A DNA stretch of 64,000 nucleotides from Humidesulfovibrio sp. (GTDB taxonomy: Bacteria > Desulfobacterota > Desulfovibrionia > Desulfovibrionales > Desulfovibrionaceae), in assembly GCF_030689645.1 (NCBI RefSeq), contig NZ_JAUYFU010000048.1, positions 62,001-126,000 on the forward strand, read 5' to 3'. The notes beneath the pieces are model-generated. The model saw only the letters and a list, made by a program, of their open reading frames with translations, made no database searches and was not told where the DNA came from. Position 1 is the first letter of the stretch. Each line of letters opens with the position of its first letter. Both the position numbers and the translations under genes were made by a program. Shown one piece after another: positions 17,665 to 25,279 of this stretch.

Positions 17665-18960
17665 TCACAATAAATATTTCATTGTGGAGAGAAAGGCACG
17701 ATTGTGGCTGGACTCTAGATCGGGCGTCATCCAGTCGCGTTCGGAGTACAAGCGTTCAGCGAACTTCAGCGCATCAGGATGCTCCCAAGAGTAGCCTGCG
17801 CCCAGGTGACGGGCAAGGAATTCGCGAAAGTCCGAGCGCAGCCCGTTTGAAGTGTCTTCGCCTGCTGTTGAGACATAGACCACCCCAAGGCTGTCAAAGG
17901 CCGATTCAAGATCCAGCAAGCCCTCTGGCAGATGTTTGGGGGCGCTGGTGGCGAGGTAGCGCATCAGGCGCGCGTCGGAAAAGGCCCGCAGACAGATTAC
18001 GCCGAGTTCGCAGGGCTGCGACTCCAGACAGGGCAGACAGTCCGTTATTGCCTGAAAAATGCGGTGACCTTGACCGTAAGGGCCGGTTTCGCTGCACCAG
18101 GCCGAGGAGAGGAAGGTCGCCAGCACGGGTGTTCCCAGCGCTGCGGCCAGATGCATGGTGCCGGTGTCCGGGGTTAGCAGCAGGTCAAGCTCAGCCACGG
18201 CCTCAATAAGCCCGGGCCAGTCCGTTGCGCCGCAGAGGTTTTTGGCCTTTCCTGCGTGTTTTGTGGGCAGTTCGCGCAGTAATTGATGTGCAGCCTTGGC
18301 TTCGAATGTGCTCCCCAGGAGGGTAATTGGACCGTTGCCCAGTGTCGGATTTGTTTCAAGCAGCGATGTCACCAATCCGGCCAGCTCCTTTGGAGGAAGC
18401 GACCGGCGTGATTCGCGTCCGGCAAGCACCACACCAAGCCCCCCTCCCCTGCCTTGAACAGGCGGATTGACCTCGCGCGGCGAAACAGGAGTTGGATGAT
18501 GCCAGGCCCAGAAATCCGCGATGTTCAACCCTATGCGGCGCATGGACGACCAGCGCATGGCAAGACGGGCCCACTGTCCCACTGACTCCTGACCATTATG
18601 CCACACATGCCCGCGCACGATGCTCGGATCAAAGAGGCTGGCCACGCGGAAGTTGAGTGGCGAAAAATTTAGGTTGTACACTCGCTGAAAGTCTAGCCTC
18701 GCAAGCCTCCGGAAGGCTGGCACGTTGGCCGTGAGCAGCGCCTGGGCCTGTTCTTCAGCCGACAGCTTCGCCAGGGCCGTTCCGTGGGCTGTCACCGGGT
18801 GCAGAATGACTTTGGGATACAGAATCGCGGCAAGCCCAGCGAGCGAACGGTCAAGGCAAAGGTGCACCTCGGTTTCAGGCTCGGCCAGCAGCGAGAGCAG
18901 CAGACGCTTGGTTTGCACGAGGTCGCCGAATCGGGCGAGCTGAATCACGAGTTGGCGCAT
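17665..18960 (-). CDS. Glycosyltransferase family 9 (heptosyltransferase-like) protein
   Basis: A 431-residue GT-B glycosyltransferase of family 9, the ADP-heptose:LPS heptosyltransferase family. The N-terminus IQLARFGDLVQTKRLL gives the acceptor-side loop, and LLLTPDTGTMHLAAALGTPVLATF is the donor-binding signature. A Cys-rich segment (DCLPCLESQPCELGVIC) follows the donor site. Lipopolysaccharide core or another envelope glycan is the probable target. ATG 18960 is chosen because GAGG stands six bases before it; an ATG four codons upstream is part of that site. About 60 residues after the conserved domain have no match I recognise. Confidence 0.82.
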   Translation of the reverse strand: MRQLVIQLARFGDLVQTKRLLLSLLAEPETEVHLCLDRSLAGLAAILYPKVILHPVTAHGTALAKLSAEEQAQALLTANVPAFRRLARLDFQRVYNLNFSPLNFRVASLFDPSIVRGHVWHNGQESVGQWARLAMRWSSMRRIGLNIADFWAWHHPTPVSPREVNPPVQGRGGGLGVVLAGRESRRSLPPKELAGLVTSLLETNPTLGNGPITLLGSTFEAKAAHQLLRELPTKHAGKAKNLCGATDWPGLIEAVAELDLLLTPDTGTMHLAAALGTPVLATFLSSAWCSETGPYGQGHRIFQAITDCLPCLESQPCELGVICLRAFSDARLMRYLATSAPKHLPEGLLDLESAFDSLGVVYVSTAGEDTSNGLRSDFREFLARHLGAGYSWEHPDALKFAERLYSERDWMTPDLESSHNRAFLSTMKYLL

Positions 18961-19071
18961 GGACGACCTCATTTTTTGTGGTGCCTTTCTCTACCCCAGG
19001 CGCAGGGAATCTGGCAAGAAAGCCCTTCTTCGCATTTTACAGAGACCCCCGGTATTTGGTATGGGTTGCGA

Positions 19072-19749
19072 ATGCGTTATTATCCCATGTTCGTGAGTCT
19101 TGAGGACCGGGCCTGCCTTGTGGTTGGCGCGGGCCAGGTCGGCCTGCGAAAGATTCAGTCTTTGGCGGATTGCGGCGCGTCCAGACTGGTGGTGATTGAC
19201 CGCAGAGAGCCCAATCAGGCCCTGCTCGAACTGGCCATGCGCCCAGGCGTCAGCCTTGAACAGCGCGATTTCCAGGAGAGTGATCTGGAAGGTGTCTTTC
19301 TTGTCATCGCCGCCACAAGCGACGCGAGCTTGAACCTGCGCATCGGAGCGCTCTGCCGCGAACGCGGCATCCTGTGCAACATGGTTGATGCGCCGGACCA
19401 GGGCAGCTTCATCGTTCCATCCAGCGTCACGCGCGGCGATCTCTCCATCGCCATTTCCACCAGCGGACAGAGTCCCGCCCTGACCAAGCGCATTCGAAAA
19501 GACTTGCAGGACCGGTTCGGGGAGGAGTACGCAAGGTTCCTGCAGCTCATGAGTCGACTGCGCCCCAGTGTTCTCGCCCTTGGACAGGAAACGGAGGCTA
19601 ACTCGGCACTGTTCCGCAGGCTTGTCGGATCAAAACTTCTAGAGGCGTTCCGGCTAGGCGACGTATCACTCGCGCAGGTCGAACTTTCTGTCCACTTGCC
19701 CCCTGAATTGCACCATCTCATCCCGGAGTTGCTTGATGGGCTTGCCTGA
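19072..19749 (+). CDS. Precorrin-2 dehydrogenase / sirohydrochlorin ferrochelatase domain protein
   Basis: A 225-residue homologue of the N-terminal half of CysG (Met8p type). It oxidises precorrin-2 with NAD and may insert iron to make siroheme, the cofactor of dissimilatory sulfite reductase. CLVVGAGQVGLRK is the NAD-binding Rossmann loop; CNMVDAPDQGSFIVPS and DLSIAISTSGQSPALTKRIRKDL are family signatures. The start ATG gives MRYYPMFVSLE, the usual beginning, though the ribosome site is weak. It overlaps the next gene, hemX-like, and stands two genes before hemA, a tetrapyrrole cluster. Confidence 0.88.
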   Translation: MRYYPMFVSLEDRACLVVGAGQVGLRKIQSLADCGASRLVVIDRREPNQALLELAMRPGVSLEQRDFQESDLEGVFLVIAATSDASLNLRIGALCRERGILCNMVDAPDQGSFIVPSSVTRGDLSIAISTSGQSPALTKRIRKDLQDRFGEEYARFLQLMSRLRPSVLALGQETEANSALFRRLVGSKLLEAFRLGDVSLAQVELSVHLPPELHHLIPELLDGLA

Positions 19750-20569
19750 CATTCTGCCGATGCTGGTCATTGGTCTCTACTTCCTGGGAACGGCTTTCTA
19801 TGTGCTTGGCTCAGCCCTGCGCAACGAGCGCATCAAGGTCATGGCTTTGTGCCTGGCCGCTGCGGGCTTCACCCTTCACGCCCTTGACCTCGCCAGCCAA
19901 TTGGCCGGGGCCGACGCCCTGTCGGCGCTGACCTCGGGCCGTTTTTTGTTCTGTCTGCTTGGGCTGGGCATCCTAATCATATTCCTGCTTCTGTGGTGGC
20001 GGCTCAACATGCGTTTCCTCGCGGTGGTCGCCTTGCCCTTGGCTTTGGTTTTTTACGCCACAGCCAATGCCACCTCGGACATCAATGCCAGCCTGCCTCC
20101 AATGCTTTCCGGGCTATTCTTCTTGCTGCACATCGGCACCCTATTCTCAAGCATGGCGCTTTTGGCAATGGCCTTTGGCGCTGGGCTCGCTTTCATCCAT
20201 CTTGAAAAGCGCATCAAGACCAAAGTCGGCCTCAAAAATTTTCAACAGGACATGCCCTCCCTGGACACCTTCGACAAGGTGAACCACTGGGTCATCGTCA
20301 TCGGTTTTCCGCTGTACACTGTAGGGCTTGTGTCTGGCTTCGTGTGGGCCTGGCTGGCGTCCAAGCGCGTGTTCTCCTTTGATCCCAAGGAGATTCTCGC
20401 CCTTGCGATTCTTGGACTCTACGCCTACCTCTTCCACCAGCGCCTAGCTTACGGCTGGCGGGGCAAAAAGCCGGCGGTCATGGCTATCGCTGTGTTCCTC
20501 CTCACTGTGCTTTCCATGCTCGGGATCAACTTCCTGGTTCCCACAACCTTCCACGGGTTCAAGCCATAA
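19736..20569 (+). CDS. HemX/CcsA-like cytochrome c assembly family membrane protein
   Basis: A 277-residue integral membrane protein with about eight helices, matching the CcmC/CcsA/HemX superfamily. The tryptophan-containing segment near GFVWAWLASKRVFSFDPKE is characteristic. In several bacteria HemX precedes hemA and influences glutamyl-tRNA reductase level; a haem or haem-precursor handling role is inferred. ATG 19736 has GGAG seven bases upstream and starts inside the previous gene. The stop and the hemA start share one base (TAATG). Confidence 0.82.
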   Translation: MGLPDILPMLVIGLYFLGTAFYVLGSALRNERIKVMALCLAAAGFTLHALDLASQLAGADALSALTSGRFLFCLLGLGILIIFLLLWWRLNMRFLAVVALPLALVFYATANATSDINASLPPMLSGLFFLLHIGTLFSSMALLAMAFGAGLAFIHLEKRIKTKVGLKNFQQDMPSLDTFDKVNHWVIVIGFPLYTVGLVSGFVWAWLASKRVFSFDPKEILALAILGLYAYLFHQRLAYGWRGKKPAVMAIAVFLLTVLSMLGINFLVPTTFHGFKP

Positions 20570-21966
20570 TGGATAAGAACATATTCCTTGTCGGACTCAA
20601 TCACCGTTCCGCCGGTGTGGATGTGCGCGAGAAATTCGCGTTGACCAGCGTCGCGGACTTCGAAAAAAGTCTGCTGGGCACTTGCCCCCTGCGCGAGGTC
20701 ATGGCCCTGTCCACCTGCAATCGCGTGGAGATCCTCGTGGTTGCCGATGGTAATCGCTGTCAGGATCAAGACATCTCCGAGGCTGTGCTGGCCCACTGGG
20801 CCGAGACCTGCCAGGGGCCGCTCGACGTACTGCGCGACCACACCTATAAGCACCAGAGCCTGGACGCAGTTACCCATCTGTTCTGCGTGGCCGCCAGCCT
20901 GGACTCCATGATCATGGGTGAGCCGCAGATCCTGGGCCAGCTTAAGAACAGCTACCGCAAAGCTGTTGAGACCGGAACCGCGCGCGTGATAATCAATCGC
21001 CTGCTGCACAAGTCCTTCTCCGTGGCCAAACGGGTGCGCACCGAGACGGCCATCGCCAGCAGCGCTGTTTCCATCAGCTATGCCGCCGTGGAGTTGGCCA
21101 AGAAGATCTTTGGCGAGTTGACCGGCAAGACCGCCATGCTTGTGGGCGCTGGCGAAATGGCGGAGCTGGCGGCAACGCATTTGCTCGCCTCGGGCATTGA
21201 AAAGCTCTACATCTGCAACCGCACGTATGGCCGCGCCCAGGAACTGGCCAAAACCATGCGCGGCGAAGCGGTCTTTTTCGAGGATATGGTGGAACGTCTT
21301 TCCGGCGTGGACATCGTCATCAGCTCCACCGGCTCACCCACGGCCATCATTCGCGCCAAGGACATCCGCGAGGTGCTGAAAAAACGTCGCAACCGCGCCA
21401 TGTTCTTCATCGATATCGCCGTGCCGCGCGACATTGACCCGGATGTGAACAGCCTGGACAATGTCTACCTCTACGACATCGACGACCTTAAGGAGGTCGT
21501 GGAGGAGAACATGAGCGCCCGCAAGGGCGAGGCAGTGAAGGCCCGGGCCATTGTGGACCTGGAGACAGAGGCTTTCGCCACCTGGATGAAGTCCCTGGCC
21601 CTGCAACCCACCATCACCGACCTGCTGAGACGGGCTGAAGACGTTGCCCAGCGCGAGCTGGCCAAGACCCTGAAGCGGCTTGGCGCTGTGGATGATGAAA
21701 CCAGACAGGCTCTCGAGGTGCTGGTGAACTCGGTCAGCCGTAAACTCCTGCATGAGCCCATCTGCTTCCTCAAGCGCCGCACGCGTGAGGAAGGCTCATC
21801 CGATCGTTTCATCGACGTCACACGGCGCATCTTCAATCTGGACAGCGACCCCGTGAACCCGGACGCCCACCTGGATCGCAGGGGAAGCGAGGATGACGAA
21901 CCGCTGGATTGCGAATGCTGTCGAGAGGACGCAGAAAGCGGGCTCGATAATTCCACCAAGCAATAG
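20569..21966 (+). CDS. hemA: Glutamyl-tRNA reductase
   Basis: First committed step of the C5 tetrapyrrole pathway: NADPH reduction of glutamyl-tRNA to glutamate-1-semialdehyde. The 465 residues have the catalytic Cys50 in LSTCNRVEI, the GLNHRSAGVDVREK N-terminus, the MIMGEPQILGQLK motif, the NADPH site VGAGEMAELAATHL and the C-terminal dimerisation helices. The tail after about residue 425 is acidic and ends in a Cys cluster (DCECC), which is not part of the conserved enzyme. It follows the hemX-like gene with stop/start overlap. Confidence 0.96.
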   Translation: MDKNIFLVGLNHRSAGVDVREKFALTSVADFEKSLLGTCPLREVMALSTCNRVEILVVADGNRCQDQDISEAVLAHWAETCQGPLDVLRDHTYKHQSLDAVTHLFCVAASLDSMIMGEPQILGQLKNSYRKAVETGTARVIINRLLHKSFSVAKRVRTETAIASSAVSISYAAVELAKKIFGELTGKTAMLVGAGEMAELAATHLLASGIEKLYICNRTYGRAQELAKTMRGEAVFFEDMVERLSGVDIVISSTGSPTAIIRAKDIREVLKKRRNRAMFFIDIAVPRDIDPDVNSLDNVYLYDIDDLKEVVEENMSARKGEAVKARAIVDLETEAFATWMKSLALQPTITDLLRRAEDVAQRELAKTLKRLGAVDDETRQALEVLVNSVSRKLLHEPICFLKRRTREEGSSDRFIDVTRRIFNLDSDPVNPDAHLDRRGSEDDEPLDCECCREDAESGLDNSTKQ

Positions 21967-21972
21967 GAATAC

Positions 21973-22314
21973 ATGATGCGCAGTTACCTCATTGAGGATT
22001 TCTACCCAGAGCACCTGCAAAAGGTGCTGGCGAGCTTGACGGACATGGGCCTTGCCGGCTCCCTCGACGGCATCTTCTACCTGCCGCTGCCGGAAGCCTT
22101 GCTTACCGACGTGCAGCGCGAACATATGGGCGAATGCGGACCGCATATGTTTGTGCTGGAAGTACAGGACGAGAGCACCCTGAAGCTGGAACTGCTTGTG
22201 CGCGCCCAGAAGAAGCTTCGCTGCGAGTGCGTCTCGTACGCTACACCGCATCAGCGCGAACATATCATCAACTACCTCGACGACCTCCTCCGCCAACTCG
22301 ACATAACGGCCTAG
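21973..22314 (+). CDS. Conserved-looking protein of unknown function
   Basis: An acidic 113-residue cytosolic protein beginning with tandem ATG codons; the second (21976) has the better spacing from AGGA. It has no signal peptide or membrane helix. The sequence alternates short hydrophobic strands and helices (MRSYLIEDFYPEHLQKVLAS, then MFVLEVQDESTLKLELLVRA), suggesting a small alpha/beta fold. I do not recognise a family. Its position, six bases after hemA and 22 before tilS, implies co-transcription with them. Confidence 0.72.
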   Translation: MMRSYLIEDFYPEHLQKVLASLTDMGLAGSLDGIFYLPLPEALLTDVQREHMGECGPHMFVLEVQDESTLKLELLVRAQKKLRCECVSYATPHQREHIINYLDDLLRQLDITA

Positions 22315-22336
22315 CCTGGCGCCGCTGCGGAGCATA

Positions 22337-23383
22337 ATGCGTCCCCTGCCGAGACTTCAGGATCTGCCGCCCAAATGGGCGAGATTTTGCCTCGGTGTCA
22401 GGGCCTTTGTCACGCGCGAACTCGCCTGCGATTTCACTTCACAGCCGTGCATCGTGGCTTGCTCCGGCGGGGCCGACTCAACCGCGCTGCTGCTCCTATC
22501 CACCCTGCTCTGTCGCAAGAACGGCGGTCAAGTCATAGCCGTTCACTTGGACCATTGCCTGCGCGAAGACTCGGCGCAAGATGCGTGCTTCGTTGCCAGA
22601 CTTTGTGAAAACTGGAACATTCCGCTGATTTTGCAGCGCGAGAATGTGCAGGCCCAAGCCCAATCAAAAGGCCTTGGACTCGAAGAGGCTGGACGTTTGG
22701 CACGCTATGAGTTGCTGGAGCGCGTACGCCGTGAAACCGCTTCACAATACATTCTGCTGGGACATCAACTCAATGATTTGGCCGAGGACCAGCTTCTGCG
22801 CCTTATGCGCGGGGTGGGCTGGCCTGCCCTTGGCGGCATGGCCGGGCAAGATCCGGCACGAGGGCTGGTGCGACCGCTGTTGCTTACGCCCAGAGCACAG
22901 CTGGAAGAATTCCTCAAGGCCGCCGGGCTGGCATGGCGGGTTGATCAAAGCAATTTCGAGGGCGCAACCACACGGAATCGTGTTCGATTGGATCTGCTGC
23001 CCGTTCTGCTGCGTGAAAATCCAGCCTATCTTGATGCTGCGGCTCGGCTATGGCGGCAGGCTCGCGTTGACGAGGACCACTGGGACTCTGAAACAGCCCG
23101 CATGCTTTCAGGATTGCCCGAAAGCGCCAGAGGCGACGCTGCATTGCTCCCAACCAGGGTGTTGGAACAGTCCCCTGCCCCGCTACGGCTCAGGCTCTAC
23201 AAGGCTGTGTTGGAGCGCCTTGGCCCCGGGCAACCTCTGAGCGACAGCCTTTTCCGCTTGGATGAATTGTGGCGGGAACATGCGACCGGAAAAAAGGTTC
23301 GCTTTCCCGGTGACAAAGAAGCCAGGCTCACCAAGGCAGGCATCGCGATGCAGGTCATTGACAGGAAAAAAGAGTGCGGATAA
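22337..23383 (+). CDS. tilS: tRNA(Ile)-lysidine synthase
   Basis: TilS attaches lysine to C34 of the tRNA-Ile CAU anticodon, changing its identity to isoleucine. The ATP-pyrophosphatase P-loop CSGGADSTALLLL, HLDHCLREDSAQDA and LGHQLNDLAEDQLLRLMRG are all present. At 348 residues it is shorter than the E. coli enzyme and probably lacks the full C-terminal tRNA-binding domain, as in many deltaproteobacteria. The start ATG has CGGAG upstream. Confidence 0.92.
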   Translation: MRPLPRLQDLPPKWARFCLGVRAFVTRELACDFTSQPCIVACSGGADSTALLLLSTLLCRKNGGQVIAVHLDHCLREDSAQDACFVARLCENWNIPLILQRENVQAQAQSKGLGLEEAGRLARYELLERVRRETASQYILLGHQLNDLAEDQLLRLMRGVGWPALGGMAGQDPARGLVRPLLLTPRAQLEEFLKAAGLAWRVDQSNFEGATTRNRVRLDLLPVLLRENPAYLDAAARLWRQARVDEDHWDSETARMLSGLPESARGDAALLPTRVLEQSPAPLRLRLYKAVLERLGPGQPLSDSLFRLDELWREHATGKKVRFPGDKEARLTKAGIAMQVIDRKKECG

Positions 23384-23385
23384 GA

Positions 23386-23408
23386 GCTTGTGAATCTTTT
23401 GCACAAGC
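23386..23408. repeat. Inverted repeat in the adk leader
   Basis: GCTTGTG and CACAAGC form a perfect 7-base stem with a 9-base loop just after the tilS stop and about 15 bases before the adk ribosome site AGGAGG. A run of five A follows. It may be a leader hairpin or processing site between tilS and adk; a terminator is unlikely. Confidence 0.4.
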
Positions 23409-23434
23409 AAAAAGCATATACTCTAGGAGGCTCA

Positions 23435-24103
23435 ATGAATATTCTTATGTTCGGACCTAACGGCAGCGGCAAAGGCACCCAGGGCACCCTGGTTAAGGCC
23501 AAATTTGATCTGGACCACATCGAATCCGGCGCCATCTTCCGCAAGCACATCGGCGGCGGCACTGAGCTCGGCATGAAGGCCAAGGAATTCATCAACCGCG
23601 GCGAGCTGGTGCCCGACGACATCACCATTCCCATGGTTCTTGACGTGCTGCAGAACGCCAGCAAGAACGGTTGGCTTCTGGATGGCTTCCCCCGCTCCCT
23701 GGTTCAGGCTGAGAAGCTGTGGGAAGCGCTTGAGAAGGGCGGCGAGAAACTGGACTTCGTCATCGAGATCCTGCTGCCCCGCGCCGTTGCCAAAAACCGT
23801 ATCATGGGCCGCCGTCTGTGCGCCAATGACAACAACCACCCGAACAACATCTTCATCGACGCCATCAAGCCCAACGGCGACGTGTGCCGTGTTTGCGGCG
23901 GCGCCCTGACCGCCCGCGCCGATGACCAGGACGAGGGCGCCATCGACAAGCGCCACGACATCTACTACGATGAGACGACCGGAACCCTGGCCGCCGCTTA
24001 CTTCTACAAGGCTCTGGCCGCCAAGGGCGCCTGCAAGTACATTGAGCTGAACGGCGAAGGCTCCATCGACTCCATCAAGAAGACCCTGCTGGATCAGCTG
24101 TAA
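23435..24103 (+). CDS. adk: Adenylate kinase with metal-binding LID domain
   Basis: Catalyses ATP + AMP to 2 ADP. The 222 residues have the P-loop GPNGSGKGTQ, the AMP site LDGFPRSLVQAE and a long LID. The LID contains C129-x5-H135-x15-C151-x2-C154, exactly the spacing and numbering of the metal site described for Desulfovibrio gigas adenylate kinase, which can bind zinc, cobalt or iron. Most Gram-negative enzymes lack such a site and Gram-positive ones use four Cys. ATG 23435 follows AGGAGG; a strong terminator lies downstream. Confidence 0.97.
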   Translation: MNILMFGPNGSGKGTQGTLVKAKFDLDHIESGAIFRKHIGGGTELGMKAKEFINRGELVPDDITIPMVLDVLQNASKNGWLLDGFPRSLVQAEKLWEALEKGGEKLDFVIEILLPRAVAKNRIMGRRLCANDNNHPNNIFIDAIKPNGDVCRVCGGALTARADDQDEGAIDKRHDIYYDETTGTLAAAYFYKALAAKGACKYIELNGEGSIDSIKKTLLDQL

Positions 24104-24127
24104 AACCAGCTCACAAAGCAAACAAAG

Positions 24128-24166
24128 AGGCCCCCCTTCCGCAAGGAAGAGGGGCCTTTCTTTTTT
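24128..24166. terminator. Intrinsic terminator between convergent adk and secF
   Basis: A 13-base stem with one mismatch (24128-24140 pairing with 24145-24157), GCAA loop and a TTTCTTTTTT tail. It is oriented for adk. Confidence 0.9.
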
Positions 24167-24181
24167 GCAGTAGCCAGAAGC

Positions 24182-25270
24182 TTATGCGGTCTTGGTCTTA
24201 GCCCGCACCGGGGTGGCCGGGACGTCAAGGTCTTCAGGCGGAGTCAGGCTCGCGATGATCGGGGCTGCGACATAGATGGACGAGAAGGTTCCCGCCACAA
24301 TGCCCAGAAGCATGGCCAGCGCGAAGTCATGGATAACCTGACCGCCAAACAAGTACAGGCTGAACACGGCAAGGAAGGCCAGACCGGAAGTCAGCACGGT
24401 GCGCGAAAGGGTCTGATTCACGCTTCTGTTGATGATGGTCGTGAGCGGTTCACCGGTCTTCAGCTTGCGGATCTCACGGATGCGGTCATAGACGATGATG
24501 GTGTCATTGAGCGAGAATCCAATCAGGGTCAAAAGCGCCGCGATGATGGTGAGGTCGAATTCTTTGTTCAAGATGGAGAAAATGCCGACTGTCACAAGGA
24601 CGTCGTGTATGAGCGCTGCGATGGCCCCCAGCGCGTAGTTGAGTTTGAGCAGGAAGCATAGAGCAAGGGTGATTATCAACGCGCCGAAAACCAGCCAGAC
24701 CTGCGGCGCATTGACATATTGCAGAGCTGTTATGCCGCCGAAGAGTCCAGCAGCCATAATCCCAGCCGCTACCCACCGCTGCTCAAAACGTCCGGAGATG
24801 TAAATGGCGATGAGCAAGATGGCGAAGTACATGGCCTCAAGGGCCTTGCCTCGAAGGTCCTCGCCAACCTTGGGGCCGACCATCTCAATACGTTTATACG
24901 TATAGGATGTGCCTGACAGGTCTTTGTTCAGCGCGTTGGTGACGGTGTTCTGAACTGCATTGCTGGTGGCTTCCGTCGTGCTGGTGCGGATGAGGAAGTC
25001 ATTGTCCTTTTCTTGACCCAACTGCTGGACCACAAGACCAGGTAGATTGGTCGCCTCGAGTGAGCGCTTCAACGTGTCGAGTTTGGTCGGCGCATCGAAC
25101 TTGGCCTGGATGATGACGCCGCCTGCGAAGTCGATGCCGTAGCGTGGGCCGCCTTTCATGACTAGGGAGACTGCGCCTATGAAGATCATCAGGGCGGACA
25201 ATGCGAAGGCGTAATAACGAAGTCCGATGAAATCTATCTTGGTGTCGTTTTTAATGAAGTGGAAGCTCAT
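24182..25270 (-). CDS. secF: Protein translocase subunit SecF
   Basis: Inner-membrane subunit of the SecDF complex, which uses the proton motive force to pull exported proteins through SecYEG. The 362 residues have an N-terminal helix, the motif GGPRYGIDFAGGVIIQ, a periplasmic loop, and the five-helix RND-type bundle with SLNDTIIVYDRIRE. A Lys-rich tail extends past the last helix. Start ATG has AAGGAG; it follows secD by nine bases. Confidence 0.96.
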   Translation of the reverse strand: MSFHFIKNDTKIDFIGLRYYAFALSALMIFIGAVSLVMKGGPRYGIDFAGGVIIQAKFDAPTKLDTLKRSLEATNLPGLVVQQLGQEKDNDFLIRTSTTEATSNAVQNTVTNALNKDLSGTSYTYKRIEMVGPKVGEDLRGKALEAMYFAILLIAIYISGRFEQRWVAAGIMAAGLFGGITALQYVNAPQVWLVFGALIITLALCFLLKLNYALGAIAALIHDVLVTVGIFSILNKEFDLTIIAALLTLIGFSLNDTIIVYDRIREIRKLKTGEPLTTIINRSVNQTLSRTVLTSGLAFLAVFSLYLFGGQVIHDFALAMLLGIVAGTFSSIYVAAPIIASLTPPEDLDVPATPVRAKTKTA

Positions 25271-25279
25271 GGCGTCTCC

